Notes: generated from the sequence alone by a model not told the origin. 8,831 nt of DNA from an uncultured Ruminococcus sp. (GCA_946540705.1 CAMNJD010000422.1:1-8831); one strand, 5' to 3'; shown: positions 1-7,575, numbered from the stretch's first letter. Numbers and translations are program-made.

Positions 1-3000
1 ACTTCGCTCGGCAACCGCGCACTGGCGCTGGGGTCGAGCCGCGCCGATCTGACTGCTGAGCTGGCCTATGACCGCATCACCGAAGTCGGGAACAATGCTT
101 TCTCCGGCATGCAGCTCGGCGGCAGCTATGATACGATTTCATTTGATGCACTGGAAACACTCTCCGCACGCAGCTTCGGGGGTGTCCGTGCGGGCGCACT
201 GAAGCTCCCGAAGATCAAAATCGTTCCCGCCGGCGAATTCACCGATGCCGCAGTCGGACTGGTGTATCTGGAGCAGGCGCAGACCTTCGAGCCGAACTGT
301 GTCAGCGGATGCAGCGCGGTTGTCCTGTCAGACAATGCCGCCGATATCGCAGAGCAGGCGTTTCAGGACGGTCTCTGGATCGTCACGCTGGATACGCTGC
401 CGCTGGATTATGACCGGCTGAATCTCTGTGCAGAGCCGCTTGTGCTCGGCCTCAATGCGCAGGAGCTGAGCGCAGAGCAGTATACACAGGTGCCGCTGTA
501 TGTCCTCGCGGGCGGCGTCGGCATGACCTATCAGTGGTATACTGTCAGCGGCGACACGCTGACCGAACTTGACGGTGAAACGGCTGCGGTGCTCTATGCC
601 GATTCGGAAAAGACCGGCAGAACCCTCTACCGCTGCATCATGACCGATGCCGGCGGAAAGACTGAGCAGACAGATTATTCCGTGGAGATCACGGCGGCAG
701 AGACTGTGCGCGAAACGCTGACGGCAGACACGGCACATTATTTCAACGATGCGGCGCTGCACCGCTTTTCGTTCACGGTGCCGGAGAACGGTATGCGGTA
801 TCTGCGGATCACCGGCGCAGTGCCGGTGCAGGCGGAGCTGACCGATGCCGCAGGCAGACTGCTTTCGGCGGCACAGACCCGCATTGACGGCAGCTCGGTG
901 CTGACTGCGGAGCTCTCCGCGGGGGAGACCTATTATCTTGACGCGGCGGCACGCTGGAGCGGCGCATTTGAGATGTTGCTGACCCCGCAGACTGCTGCGG
1001 TACAGGATATCGCAGCGTGTACGGTTTCGGCAACACTGCCCGAAACGCTTGCGTTCGGGACGTCTGCTGCACCGAAGGTGACAGTCACGGCGCCGGACGG
1101 CACGGTGCTCACGCAGGACACCGACTACACCGTGCAGGTGCATGACCACAACCAGAACCGCATCATTTCTGTGTTCGGCAAGGGGCGCATGTCCGGATAC
1201 ACCGAGCTGACAGTCGTTTCCTACACCGATATGCTTTCGGACATGCCGGTTCGCGTTTCGCTCTCAGATGACCTCGACCGCGCGGTGTTCCGCTTTATTC
1301 CGGCAGTATCCGGTAAATACTATTATTATGCGACCTATGCGCCGGGATACGCAGCGGAGCAGCTTGCATTCAACCGCACCGGACGCTATGCCGGCGGCTC
1401 GCGCTATGTCAGCATCAGCACGGTCGGCACCGTTGCCGATACGCCGGACGGACAGCACACGGTCTATTCGACCAGCAACTTCAATTCCGCAACGGGAACC
1501 TATTTCGGCGATACCGTTGAGCTCAATGCAGGTCAGCCGTATTATATCATCTGCACGGCCGAATCTGCGGCTGAGTATCAGCTCATGGTCGCACCGCAGC
1601 GGTATGATATCCGCGATGCGGAGGTCGAGGGCGTGTACTTCGGCAGCTATTCCGACGGCACGCCGTATTTCCCGGAGGTGACCGTGACGCTGAACGGCGA
1701 GGAGCTGACCGAGGGCGTTGACTTTGAACGCTTCCACACAAACTGCGATGTTCCCGGCAAGGGCGTGATCTCCGTTGTCGGCCTGGGCAAATATATCGGC
1801 CGCATCGACAAGGAGTGCGACATTACCCTTTACGGCAATGTCCGCATGAAGATGACGGCGATCGGACTGGATTCGCCGGTGCAGGTCACGGGCGCAGAAA
1901 AGCGCATCGAGTGCCTGAGCTTTACGGTTGACGAAAATGAAACAGAGGACGGCACGACGCGCTACCGCATTCTGAATGAGCGGCTGTCCGGCGGGAAATA
2001 CCTGTTCCGCCTCTATCGCTTTGACCCGGTGAGCAGGATCTATGCCCGCATCAACCGCTGTGACAGCGAGACAAATGACTACATGCTCCGGAACGGCAGC
2101 TACCGCATCCTCTGCTTCCGGCAGTACGCCGAGCAGACCGGCAGTGCGCGCTTCACGCTCATCAAGCCGTATAATCTCGAGGAGGTCAATGTAGAGATCG
2201 GAACCGTGCCGTATACAGGCGCGGAAACACAGGCGCCCATCAGGGTCACTGCGCCCGACGGCACCGTTCTTACCGAGCCGCACGACTTCCGCATTTTCTA
2301 TCTCGGCAGCCACACGCTTTACGGCACGACAGAATTCGCGCTGCGTGCGACGAACTACTCCTACGGCATGCGCGTCGAGAGCTATGAAACCGAGCTGATT
2401 CTGCCGGAGGATTCCCCCGAGCTGACCCCCGGGGAGCATTCGGTCTATCTGACCTATGATGACCGGCTCGCGGTGTACCGCGTCAGCGCGGAGACAGACA
2501 CCGAATTTTCGCTTTCCACAGCGGATGTGCCGGATATCGTGCTGCGGGCATTTACACCGGAGGGTGAGCTGCTCGATCAGGACTACGGCAACAGCACCAA
2601 GTCGGTCACCTTTACCGTTCCCGGCGGCGGGTTCTGCTATGTCATGGTGAAGTTCAACGGCACGGCGCGTATGGGTACGATCAGCTTTACGCTGGATACG
2701 GAGCAGCGCCTGCTGAACCGGTGCGAAATCGTGACGGAGCCGCATTTCTATACCGGCGAGCGCGTCCTGCCTGCGGTCACGTTCAAGGACGGCGACTATG
2801 TGCTGGAGGAGGGGAAGGATTACCGCCTGCGCTATACCGCGGACGATGTGAACATCGGCACGGCAACGGCGAATTTCATCGGCATGGGCGATTACTTCGG
2901 CCTCTGCGACGTGAAATATGACATCGTTGCGCCGGATATCCTCCATGTGGAGGGCGCTGATGTTCGCCCGATGCAGATCGGCTATTCCGATGCAAAAACG

Positions 3001-3753
3001 GAGATGAAGGATGCGGACTATCTGATCTTCACGTATCAGGCCGGCACGGATATGACACTGGATCTGACACTGGCACAGAACTACTGCACCCTGACGGTTC
3101 AGCGCTACGACGGCGACGGAACGTACTGCGGAAGCATCTATTCTCCCGAAAGCAAGACGATGCGGTTTGAGATCCGTGCGGGCGAGACCTGCCGGTTCCT
3201 CTGCTCCGCGACCAATATCACAAGCTGGAACCGTGCGTTCCGGCTGCGGCTGGAGGACAGCGAGATCATGTCGTATGATATCCGGACGGATGCTGCAAAC
3301 GGCGTGACCTACCGGTACAATCCCGAAACAGGCTATGCAGAGGTCTATGAGCTTGACCGCACCGTCAGAAAGCTCCGGCTGCTGCCGGCACTCCCCGGCA
3401 CGGAGATTCCGGTGACGTTTGCACCGGAGGCGCTGTTCTGTGAGCTCCCGGCCGATACGGTCGTCTACGGCTATCCGGGCTGCCCTGCGGCGCATTACGC
3501 GGACAAGTATCACTTCAGCTATATCGAGCTGCGTGCGGGGCAGGACCCCGGGACGGCTGAGCCGCAGACCGCCGGCGACCTCAATGCCGACGGCAGATGC
3601 ACGGAGGCGGATCTTGTGCTGCTGCTGCGGATGATGACCGAGATCCGTGCGTTGGAGCTCTCCGACGCGCAGATCAAGGCGGCCGACTGCAGCGGCGACG
3701 GCATGATCGGCTTTGACGATTACATGATACTTTGCACGATGACAGAAGAATAA
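1..3753 (+). CDS. Dockerin-bearing giant secreted protein, BspA-type LRR plus repeated beta-sandwich modules (5' end missing)
   Basis: The reading frame is open from base 1, so this is a C-terminal fragment of 1250 residues; the ATG at 109 is internal. In order I see BspA-like leucine-rich repeats (codons about 1-115, for example ITEVGNNAFSGM), an Ig-like segment (about 154-231, with YQWY and LYRC), then alternating modules. Five resemble PPC-like beta-sandwiches (start codons about 236, 408, 616, 801, 980) and four resemble the YDG/lactocepin-type repeat (about 340, 535, 724, 905). Next come a short LRR-like cap with VVYGYPG (about 1100-1178), a linker and a dockerin (1192-1250). No catalytic domain is visible. 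The dockerin implies export and attachment to a cohesin on a scaffoldin or the cell surface; binding to a polymer, host glycan or protein is inferred. A signal peptide and any enzyme domain would lie upstream. A terminator follows the stop, so it is the last gene of its unit. Confident in gene and dockerin, low confidence in exact function. Confidence 0.93.
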   Translation, partial: TSLGNRALALGSSRADLTAELAYDRITEVGNNAFSGMQLGGSYDTISFDALETLSARSFGGVRAGALKLPKIKIVPAGEFTDAAVGLVYLEQAQTFEPNCVSGCSAVVLSDNAADIAEQAFQDGLWIVTLDTLPLDYDRLNLCAEPLVLGLNAQELSAEQYTQVPLYVLAGGVGMTYQWYTVSGDTLTELDGETAAVLYADSEKTGRTLYRCIMTDAGGKTEQTDYSVEITAAETVRETLTADTAHYFNDAALHRFSFTVPENGMRYLRITGAVPVQAELTDAAGRLLSAAQTRIDGSSVLTAELSAGETYYLDAAARWSGAFEMLLTPQTAAVQDIAACTVSATLPETLAFGTSAAPKVTVTAPDGTVLTQDTDYTVQVHDHNQNRIISVFGKGRMSGYTELTVVSYTDMLSDMPVRVSLSDDLDRAVFRFIPAVSGKYYYYATYAPGYAAEQLAFNRTGRYAGGSRYVSISTVGTVADTPDGQHTVYSTSNFNSATGTYFGDTVELNAGQPYYIICTAESAAEYQLMVAPQRYDIRDAEVEGVYFGSYSDGTPYFPEVTVTLNGEELTEGVDFERFHTNCDVPGKGVISVVGLGKYIGRIDKECDITLYGNVRMKMTAIGLDSPVQVTGAEKRIECLSFTVDENETEDGTTRYRILNERLSGGKYLFRLYRFDPVSRIYARINRCDSETNDYMLRNGSYRILCFRQYAEQTGSARFTLIKPYNLEEVNVEIGTVPYTGAETQAPIRVTAPDGTVLTEPHDFRIFYLGSHTLYGTTEFALRATNYSYGMRVESYETELILPEDSPELTPGEHSVYLTYDDRLAVYRVSAETDTEFSLSTADVPDIVLRAFTPEGELLDQDYGNSTKSVTFTVPGGGFCYVMVKFNGTARMGTISFTLDTEQRLLNRCEIVTEPHFYTGERVLPAVTFKDGDYVLEEGKDYRLRYTADDVNIGTATANFIGMGDYFGLCDVKYDIVAPDILHVEGADVRPMQIGYSDAKTEMKDADYLIFTYQAGTDMTLDLTLAQNYCTLTVQRYDGDGTYCGSIYSPESKTMRFEIRAGETCRFLCSATNITSWNRAFRLRLEDSEIMSYDIRTDAANGVTYRYNPETGYAEVYELDRTVRKLRLLPALPGTEIPVTFAPEALFCELPADTVVYGYPGCPAAHYADKYHFSYIELRAGQDPGTAEPQTAGDLNADGRCTEADLVLLLRMMTEIRALELSDAQIKAADCSGDGMIGFDDYMILCTMTEE
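1018..2931 (+). repeat. Four degenerate YDG-like protein repeats within the dockerin protein
   Basis: Four related modules lie at about 1018-1218, 1603-1830, 2170-2400 and 2713-2931, separated by PPC-like modules. The shared pattern is a strand of the type VTV, then DGT.LT, a (D)Y/F position, and a closing strand ending GxGxYxG. The fourth copy is the most canonical (EEGKDYRLRY, NIGTATANF, GMGDYFG). Copies one and three share the identical ten residues VTAPDGTVLT (1084-1113 and 2245-2274), but the DNA differs at six of ten codons, all synonymously. This points to old duplication with protein-level constraint rather than recent copying. The family label is by eye only. Confidence 0.65.
3574..3750 (+). 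other. Type I dockerin domain (C-terminus of the large secreted protein)
   Basis: Two F-hand calcium-binding segments are visible. The first begins GDLNADGRC and has Asp1, Asn3, Asp5, Thr9 and Asp12. The second begins ADCSGDGMI and has Asp1, Ser3, Asp5 and Asp12, with Ser in place of the usual Asn and Gly at position 9. The spacing and total length (59 residues, ending five residues past the second helix) are normal for a dockerin. The recognition positions 10 and 11 are Glu-Ala in the first repeat and Phe-Asp in the second, so the two halves are not equivalent. Three cysteines occur here, which is uncommon. Such domains bind cohesins of cellulosome-type scaffoldins. Confidence 0.9.
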
Positions 3754-3758
3754 GCCTT

Positions 3759-3816
3759 CAGCGCCCGTACAGACTGCTGTGCGGGCGCTGTTTGCCGGAC
3801 GCGGCAGACTTTTTTT
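3759..3816 (+). terminator. Two-hairpin rho-independent terminator after the dockerin gene
   Basis: The first hairpin pairs 3759-3770 with 3779-3790 (12 pairs including one G-T, 8-base loop) and is followed only by TTT. The second pairs 3793-3797 with 3802-3806 (5 GC-rich pairs, 4-base loop), can extend by two weaker pairs, and runs into seven Ts (3810-3816). The second is the canonical terminator; the first may strengthen it. Starting six bases after the stop codon, they should separate the dockerin gene from the gene downstream. Confidence 0.85.
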
Positions 3817-3835
3817 CATTGCCGTACATTTGTGC

Positions 3836-3864
3836 TTTACTTTTCCCGGGCTTTGTGGTATAAT
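3836..3864 (+). promoter_or_regulatory. Sigma-A type promoter for the yfhO-Nudix operon, with extended -10
   Basis: A -35 box TTTACT (3836-3841, four of six consensus bases) is separated by 17 bases from a perfect -10 box TATAAT (3859-3864), which is preceded by TGG, an extended -10 motif. Transcription should start near 3870-3872. That leaves a leader of about 37 bases before the ATG at 3909 and excludes the GTG at 3870 as a useful start codon. Confidence 0.85.
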
Positions 3865-3908
3865 AAACAGTGTATTTATTATTTTTGATTCAGAGGAGGC
3901 TCAGTCCT

Positions 3909-6581
3909 ATGGGTTCGCATTCCAGGGTTCCGCGGCATCCGCTTTCAGAGCGCCGGGAGGCCTATCTTGCTGTATTTCTGCTGGCTTTTGCCGTCATGCT
4001 CGTGCTCATGCTGCCGGTCATGATCTTCACAAAGGGCTATTTTGTCTATTACGGTGATTTCAACTCCCAGCAGATTCCGTTTTATCATCACGCGCATGAA
4101 ATGGTACGGAACGGCAGCTTCGGCTGGGACTGGCAGACCGATCTGGGCTCGAATTTCATCGGCTCCTATTCGTTTTATCTGCTGGGCAGCCCGTTCTTCT
4201 GGCTGACGGTACCGTTTCCGCAGTGGCTCGTGCTTTATCTGATGCCGTATCTGCTGGCGCTGAAGCATGCCTTCGCCGCACTGACCGCCTATGCCTACAT
4301 CCGGCGGTTCGTCCGCAGCAGACAGGCCGCGATGATCGGCGGCCTGCTCTATGCATTCTCCGGCTTCCAGCTCTACAACGTGTTCTTCAACCATTTCCAG
4401 GATGTGACCGCATTCTTCCCGCTGCTGCTGATCGCAATGGAGCAGCGCGTCAACGAAAACCGCCGCGGCATCTTTGCGGTGACGGTCGCGCTCATGGGCA
4501 TCATCAACTACTACTTTTTCACCGGACAGGTCGTTTTCGCGGTGCTCTACTTCATCGTGCGCTGCCCGTCCGCAGACTTTGACGCGAGCTGGCGCAAATT
4601 CTTCAGCATCGCACTGGAGGCTGTGCTCGGCGTGCTGATGGCCGGCTTCATGCTCCTGCCCGCGATCCTCGCGATCTGGGAGAACTACCGTGTCAAGCGG
4701 TACCTGTTCGGCATGGACATGGTCGCATACTCCGACCGCACCCGCATCTGGCGCATCATCCAGAGCTTCTTCATGCTCCCGGATGTACCGGCACGCCCCA
4801 ACCTGTTCCAGTCCGACTACGGCAAGTGGTCGTCGATCGGCGGATTTCTGCCGCTGTTCTCGATGGCGGGCGTGATCGCGTTCATGTCGCAGAAGAAAAA
4901 GCACTGGGCGACCCGCCTCACGCTGATCTGCACGGTCTGTGCGCTCGTGCCGGTGCTCAATGCGATGTTCTATATGTTCAATGCCGCCTACTATGCGCGC
5001 TGGTTCTATATGCCGCTGCTCATTATGGCGATGATGACCGCCTATTCGCTCGACAACCCGAAGATCAAATGGAAGGGTGGACTCATAACCTGCGGCGTCT
5101 TCCTCGCAGCCTTCGGCATCATCTCCCTGCTGCCGACCAAGGATAAGGAGGGGAAGATCCATTTGCTGCAATTCGCAAAGTATCCGTGGTATTTGTGGCT
5201 GGTGCTCGGCCTGTGCATCATCATGCTGTACTTTGCCGTGCTGATCATTCTGGTGCGGGAAAAGGGCAGACCGTTCTACCGGCTCGCCCTCTGCACGACT
5301 GTATTCTGCTGCGCATGCTCCGGCTTTGCGATGATCTATTTCGGCATCGGGCTCGGCGCATGGCCGACCTCCTATATCAACACCGCGATCAACGGCGGCA
5401 GGGAGATCCGGCTGGAGCAGAAGCCCGGCGAATTCTACCGCATCGACATTTCCAAGGACTACGACAATTATCCGATGCTCTGGGGCTTTTCCAATATGCG
5501 CTGCTTCCACAGTATCGTCCCGACCTCGATCATGGATTTCTACGATGCCGTCGATGTGACACGCGACGTTGCTTCCCGTGCGGAAACGGATCATTATGCC
5601 CTGCGGGAAATGTTCAGCGTGAAGTATTACTTCGACCGCTACAGCCCCGAGCATGCGGACGAGGTTGCGGAAACGCTCAAGGCTATGCCGAGCTTCCACT
5701 ATATCAAACGCGAAAACGGCTTCAATATCTACGAAAATGACGCTTATATCCCGATGGGTCTTGCATATGATAGCTGTATCAGCAATGAAGACCTGGACGG
5801 CGCAGCGCTTCATACCCGCGAGAAGATGATGCTGCTGGCGCTGGGCATGAGCAGCGAGCAGATGGAGAAATATGCCGATATCCTTGAGGTGCTGCCGACA
5901 GAGGAGCGCTTCACACGCACCGACGAGGAATTTGCAGAAACCTGCCGCGAACGTGCGCTCGAAACCTGCACCGATTTCGAGTACGATTCCAGCCGCTTCA
6001 GCGCGAAGATCACACTGGAAAAGCCGGAAATGGTGTTCTTCAGCGCCCCCTTTGAGAAAGGCTGGCGTGCAAGGGTCAACGGAAAAGCCGTTGATGTCGA
6101 GCGGGTCAACTACGGCTTCATGGCGGTTCGCTGCGAGGCCGGCGACAATCAGATCGAGTTCCGCTACGAGACACCCGGTCTGCGCATCGGCCTGATCGGC
6201 TCTGCCTGCGGCGCAGGCGTGCTGGTGCTGTACCTGATCATCATGGCAGTCGCCGGCCGCGGCAGACGTCAGCAGACCCCGAAGCGCAAATACTGCTATG
6301 ACTATGACGCAGCACAGCCGTTCTCGGAGCAGGTGCTCTACAGCCGCTATGCCGCAAACAAGCACCCGGAATCAGAGCGGATCACGTATACCCCGCCGGA
6401 AGATCCGGTGCATCCGGCGCAGGATGATGAGCCGGAGGAATACAGCGTGCCCGGGGAGGACGATGTGCCGGAATCCGGCGGTGAGCCGGACACGGCGGCG
6501 GACGCTGCACCCGCAGCAGAATCCGCACAGCCGGAGCTGACAGGGGACGAAAAGGAGAATGCAGATGATGAAGAAAGCTGA
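3909..6581 (+). CDS. YfhO-family polytopic membrane protein, GT-C-like putative envelope glycosyltransferase
   Basis: An 890-residue protein. The ATG at 3909 is preceded by AGAGGAGG (3892-3899) at a spacing of nine bases. Residues 19-40 form the first membrane helix, followed by an outside loop with YYGDFNSQQIPFY (47-59, Asp50) and a GSPFF segment, the usual N-terminal pattern of YfhO proteins. Many hydrophobic helices follow to about residue 485. Residues about 486-760 are soluble and presumably extracytoplasmic, ending with APFEKGWRARVNGK and NYGFMAVRCEAGDNQIEFRYE, characteristic of the family. A last helix (about 761-782) leads to a 108-residue tail, rich in Asp, Glu and Pro over its last 70 residues. 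In Bacillus subtilis YfhO takes part in lipoteichoic acid glycosylation; transfer of sugar from a lipid carrier to an envelope polymer is inferred here, and the acceptor is unknown. It is first in an operon with the overlapping Nudix gene. Confidence 0.9.
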   Translation: MGSHSRVPRHPLSERREAYLAVFLLAFAVMLVLMLPVMIFTKGYFVYYGDFNSQQIPFYHHAHEMVRNGSFGWDWQTDLGSNFIGSYSFYLLGSPFFWLTVPFPQWLVLYLMPYLLALKHAFAALTAYAYIRRFVRSRQAAMIGGLLYAFSGFQLYNVFFNHFQDVTAFFPLLLIAMEQRVNENRRGIFAVTVALMGIINYYFFTGQVVFAVLYFIVRCPSADFDASWRKFFSIALEAVLGVLMAGFMLLPAILAIWENYRVKRYLFGMDMVAYSDRTRIWRIIQSFFMLPDVPARPNLFQSDYGKWSSIGGFLPLFSMAGVIAFMSQKKKHWATRLTLICTVCALVPVLNAMFYMFNAAYYARWFYMPLLIMAMMTAYSLDNPKIKWKGGLITCGVFLAAFGIISLLPTKDKEGKIHLLQFAKYPWYLWLVLGLCIIMLYFAVLIILVREKGRPFYRLALCTTVFCCACSGFAMIYFGIGLGAWPTSYINTAINGGREIRLEQKPGEFYRIDISKDYDNYPMLWGFSNMRCFHSIVPTSIMDFYDAVDVTRDVASRAETDHYALREMFSVKYYFDRYSPEHADEVAETLKAMPSFHYIKRENGFNIYENDAYIPMGLAYDSCISNEDLDGAALHTREKMMLLALGMSSEQMEKYADILEVLPTEERFTRTDEEFAETCRERALETCTDFEYDSSRFSAKITLEKPEMVFFSAPFEKGWRARVNGKAVDVERVNYGFMAVRCEAGDNQIEFRYETPGLRIGLIGSACGAGVLVLYLIIMAVAGRGRRQQTPKRKYCYDYDAAQPFSEQVLYSRYAANKHPESERITYTPPEDPVHPAQDDEPEEYSVPGEDDVPESGGEPDTAADAAPAAESAQPELTGDEKENADDEES
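6551..6581 (+). promoter_or_regulatory. Nudix ribosome binding site inside yfhO, with overlapping ends
   Basis: AAAGGAG (6551-6557) lies inside the last codons of the yfhO homologue. Three in-frame ATGs follow at 6559, 6565 and 6568, giving spacings of 1, 7 and 10 bases. The first is too close to be efficient, so 6565 is chosen. The yfhO homologue stops at 6579-6581, so the genes overlap by 17 bases, consistent with translational coupling. Confidence 0.75.
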
Positions 6582-7143
6582 TGTTCCGCAGCACCTCTCT
6601 GAGACAGCGCTCAGCTCGGAGGAGATCTATCACGGAAAAATCCTCCGGGTCACCCGCGATACAGTCGCACTGGAGGACGGCACGCAGGCGTTCCGCGAGG
6701 TCGTGCATCACCCCGGCGGGGCGTGTGTCGTGCCGCTGACCGATGACGGCGATGTCCTGATGGTGCGGCAGTTCCGCTACCCGCATGCCGCCGAAACACT
6801 GGAGGTTCCCGCCGGAAAGCTCGAATACGGCGAGAATCCTGAGGACTGCGCGATCCGTGAACTGAAGGAGGAAGCAGGGGCAGTGTCCGGGCATTTTGAA
6901 TCGCTCGGCTGCCTCTACCCGACGCCCGCCTATGACAAGGAGATCATCTATATGTACCTTGCACGGGAGCTCAGTCTCACAAACGTGCAGTCGCTCGATG
7001 CGGACGAATTCCTTGATGTGGTGCGTATCCCGCTGAAGGAGGCCGTTGACATGGTCATGCGCGGTGAGCTGCCCGATGCCAAAACACAGATCGCACTGCT
7101 CAAAACCGCAAGGCTTCTGGAGCAGGAGACTGCCGCGGAATGA
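6565..7143 (+). CDS. Nudix hydrolase, probable ADP-ribose pyrophosphatase
   Basis: A 192-residue cytoplasmic protein. The Nudix box is complete at residues 84-106: Gly84, Glu90, Arg98-Glu99-Leu100, Glu102-Glu103 and Gly105, so the magnesium-binding glutamates are present. The upstream strand VLMVRQFRYPHAAETLEVPAG (approximately 64-84) is typical of the NudF/ADP-ribose pyrophosphatase subgroup. A proline (Pro121) 16 residues after Gly105 in YPTPAYDKEIIY also fits the ADP-ribose-type signature. The expected reaction is ADP-ribose to AMP plus ribose 5-phosphate, but related enzymes cleave other nucleotide sugars and substrate cannot be fixed from sequence. Length is normal for the family. It overlaps the yfhO homologue by 17 bases and is probably co-translated with it. 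A terminator follows 17 bases after the stop. The alternative start at 6559 would add two residues. Confidence 0.92.
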   Translation: MMKKADVPQHLSETALSSEEIYHGKILRVTRDTVALEDGTQAFREVVHHPGGACVVPLTDDGDVLMVRQFRYPHAAETLEVPAGKLEYGENPEDCAIRELKEEAGAVSGHFESLGCLYPTPAYDKEIIYMYLARELSLTNVQSLDADEFLDVVRIPLKEAVDMVMRGELPDAKTQIALLKTARLLEQETAAE

Positions 7144-7160
7144 AATGATCAGAACCGGAC

Positions 7161-7202
7161 AAAAAAGCCGTCCGGTGCAGCCTGACACCGAACGGCTTTT
7201 TT
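7161..7202. terminator. Bidirectional terminator between Nudix gene and spoVG
   Basis: A near-perfect inverted repeat: six As and GCCGT (7161-7171) pair with ACGGC and six Ts (7192-7202), and after one C-A mismatch CGGTG (7173-7177) pairs with CACCG (7186-7190); the loop is eight bases. Both strands read as a GC-rich stem followed by a U-tract, so it should end transcription from the Nudix gene (+) and from spoVG (-), which converge here. Confidence 0.9.
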
Positions 7203-7221
7203 GGATTTGATTTTTTGCGGA

Positions 7222-7575
7222 TCACTCAGCAGCGTCTGCTGCGGGTGCCTCGGCTTCCGCATTCTCAGGCTCTGCAACTTCCTGAGCATCGGATTCTGCC
7301 TCGGCTTCTGCCTGCATCAGTGCAAGCTGCTCCTGATAGGCGTTCAGGATCTGCGTTTCCAGATACTGACGGGCGCCTGCGGAGATCGGATGCACGATAT
7401 CGCGGAAAATGCCGCCCTCGTCCTTGCGGCTCGGCATTGCGACGAACAAACGGTTCTCGCCCTGCACGACCTTAATGTCATGAACGGCGAGCATCTGATC
7501 CAGTGTAATGGAGACAATCGCACGCAGCCGTCCTTCCGCCATCATTTTGCGGATTTTCAAATCGGTGATTTCCAT
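7222..7575 (-). CDS. spoVG: SpoVG family regulatory protein with Ala/Glu-rich tail
   Basis: A 117-residue protein starting MEITDLKIRK. The ATG at 7575-7573 is preceded on the minus strand by GGAAGG (7589-7584) at a spacing of eight bases; reading further upstream in frame gives no conserved residues. The core (1-87) matches SpoVG closely: RLRAIVSITLD, VVQGENRLFVAMPSRKDEGG (about residues 36-55) and FRDIVHPIS. SpoVG is a small DNA- and RNA-binding regulator first found through sporulation and septation in Bacillus, and it is kept in many non-sporulating Firmicutes, so it does not prove sporulation here. Bacillus SpoVG is about 97 residues; the extra part is a low-complexity tail (88-117) of Ala, Glu, Asp and Pro. 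It is transcribed towards the bidirectional terminator and away from murC. Confidence 0.95.
   Translation of the reverse strand: MEITDLKIRKMMAEGRLRAIVSITLDQMLAVHDIKVVQGENRLFVAMPSRKDEGGIFRDIVHPISAGARQYLETQILNAYQEQLALMQAEAEAESDAQEVAEPENAEAEAPAADAAE

Noticed and set aside
1264..3819. An 851-codon open frame on the minus strand opposite the dockerin gene
   Set aside because: Its translation is rich in Arg, His, Ala and Ile without domain patterns, typical of an antisense shadow in GC-rich DNA. The plus-strand frame has recognisable domains throughout, and the minus frame runs across the terminator.
3870..3908. GTG at 3870 as an earlier start for the YfhO protein
   Set aside because: It lies at the predicted transcription start and has no ribosome binding site, whereas ATG at 3909 has AGAGGAGG nine bases upstream.
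3945..6365. An 806-codon open frame on the minus strand opposite the yfhO homologue
   Set aside because: Composition is dominated by His, Glu, Ala and Arg with no recognisable domain. The plus strand encodes a clear YfhO-family protein with promoter and ribosome binding site.
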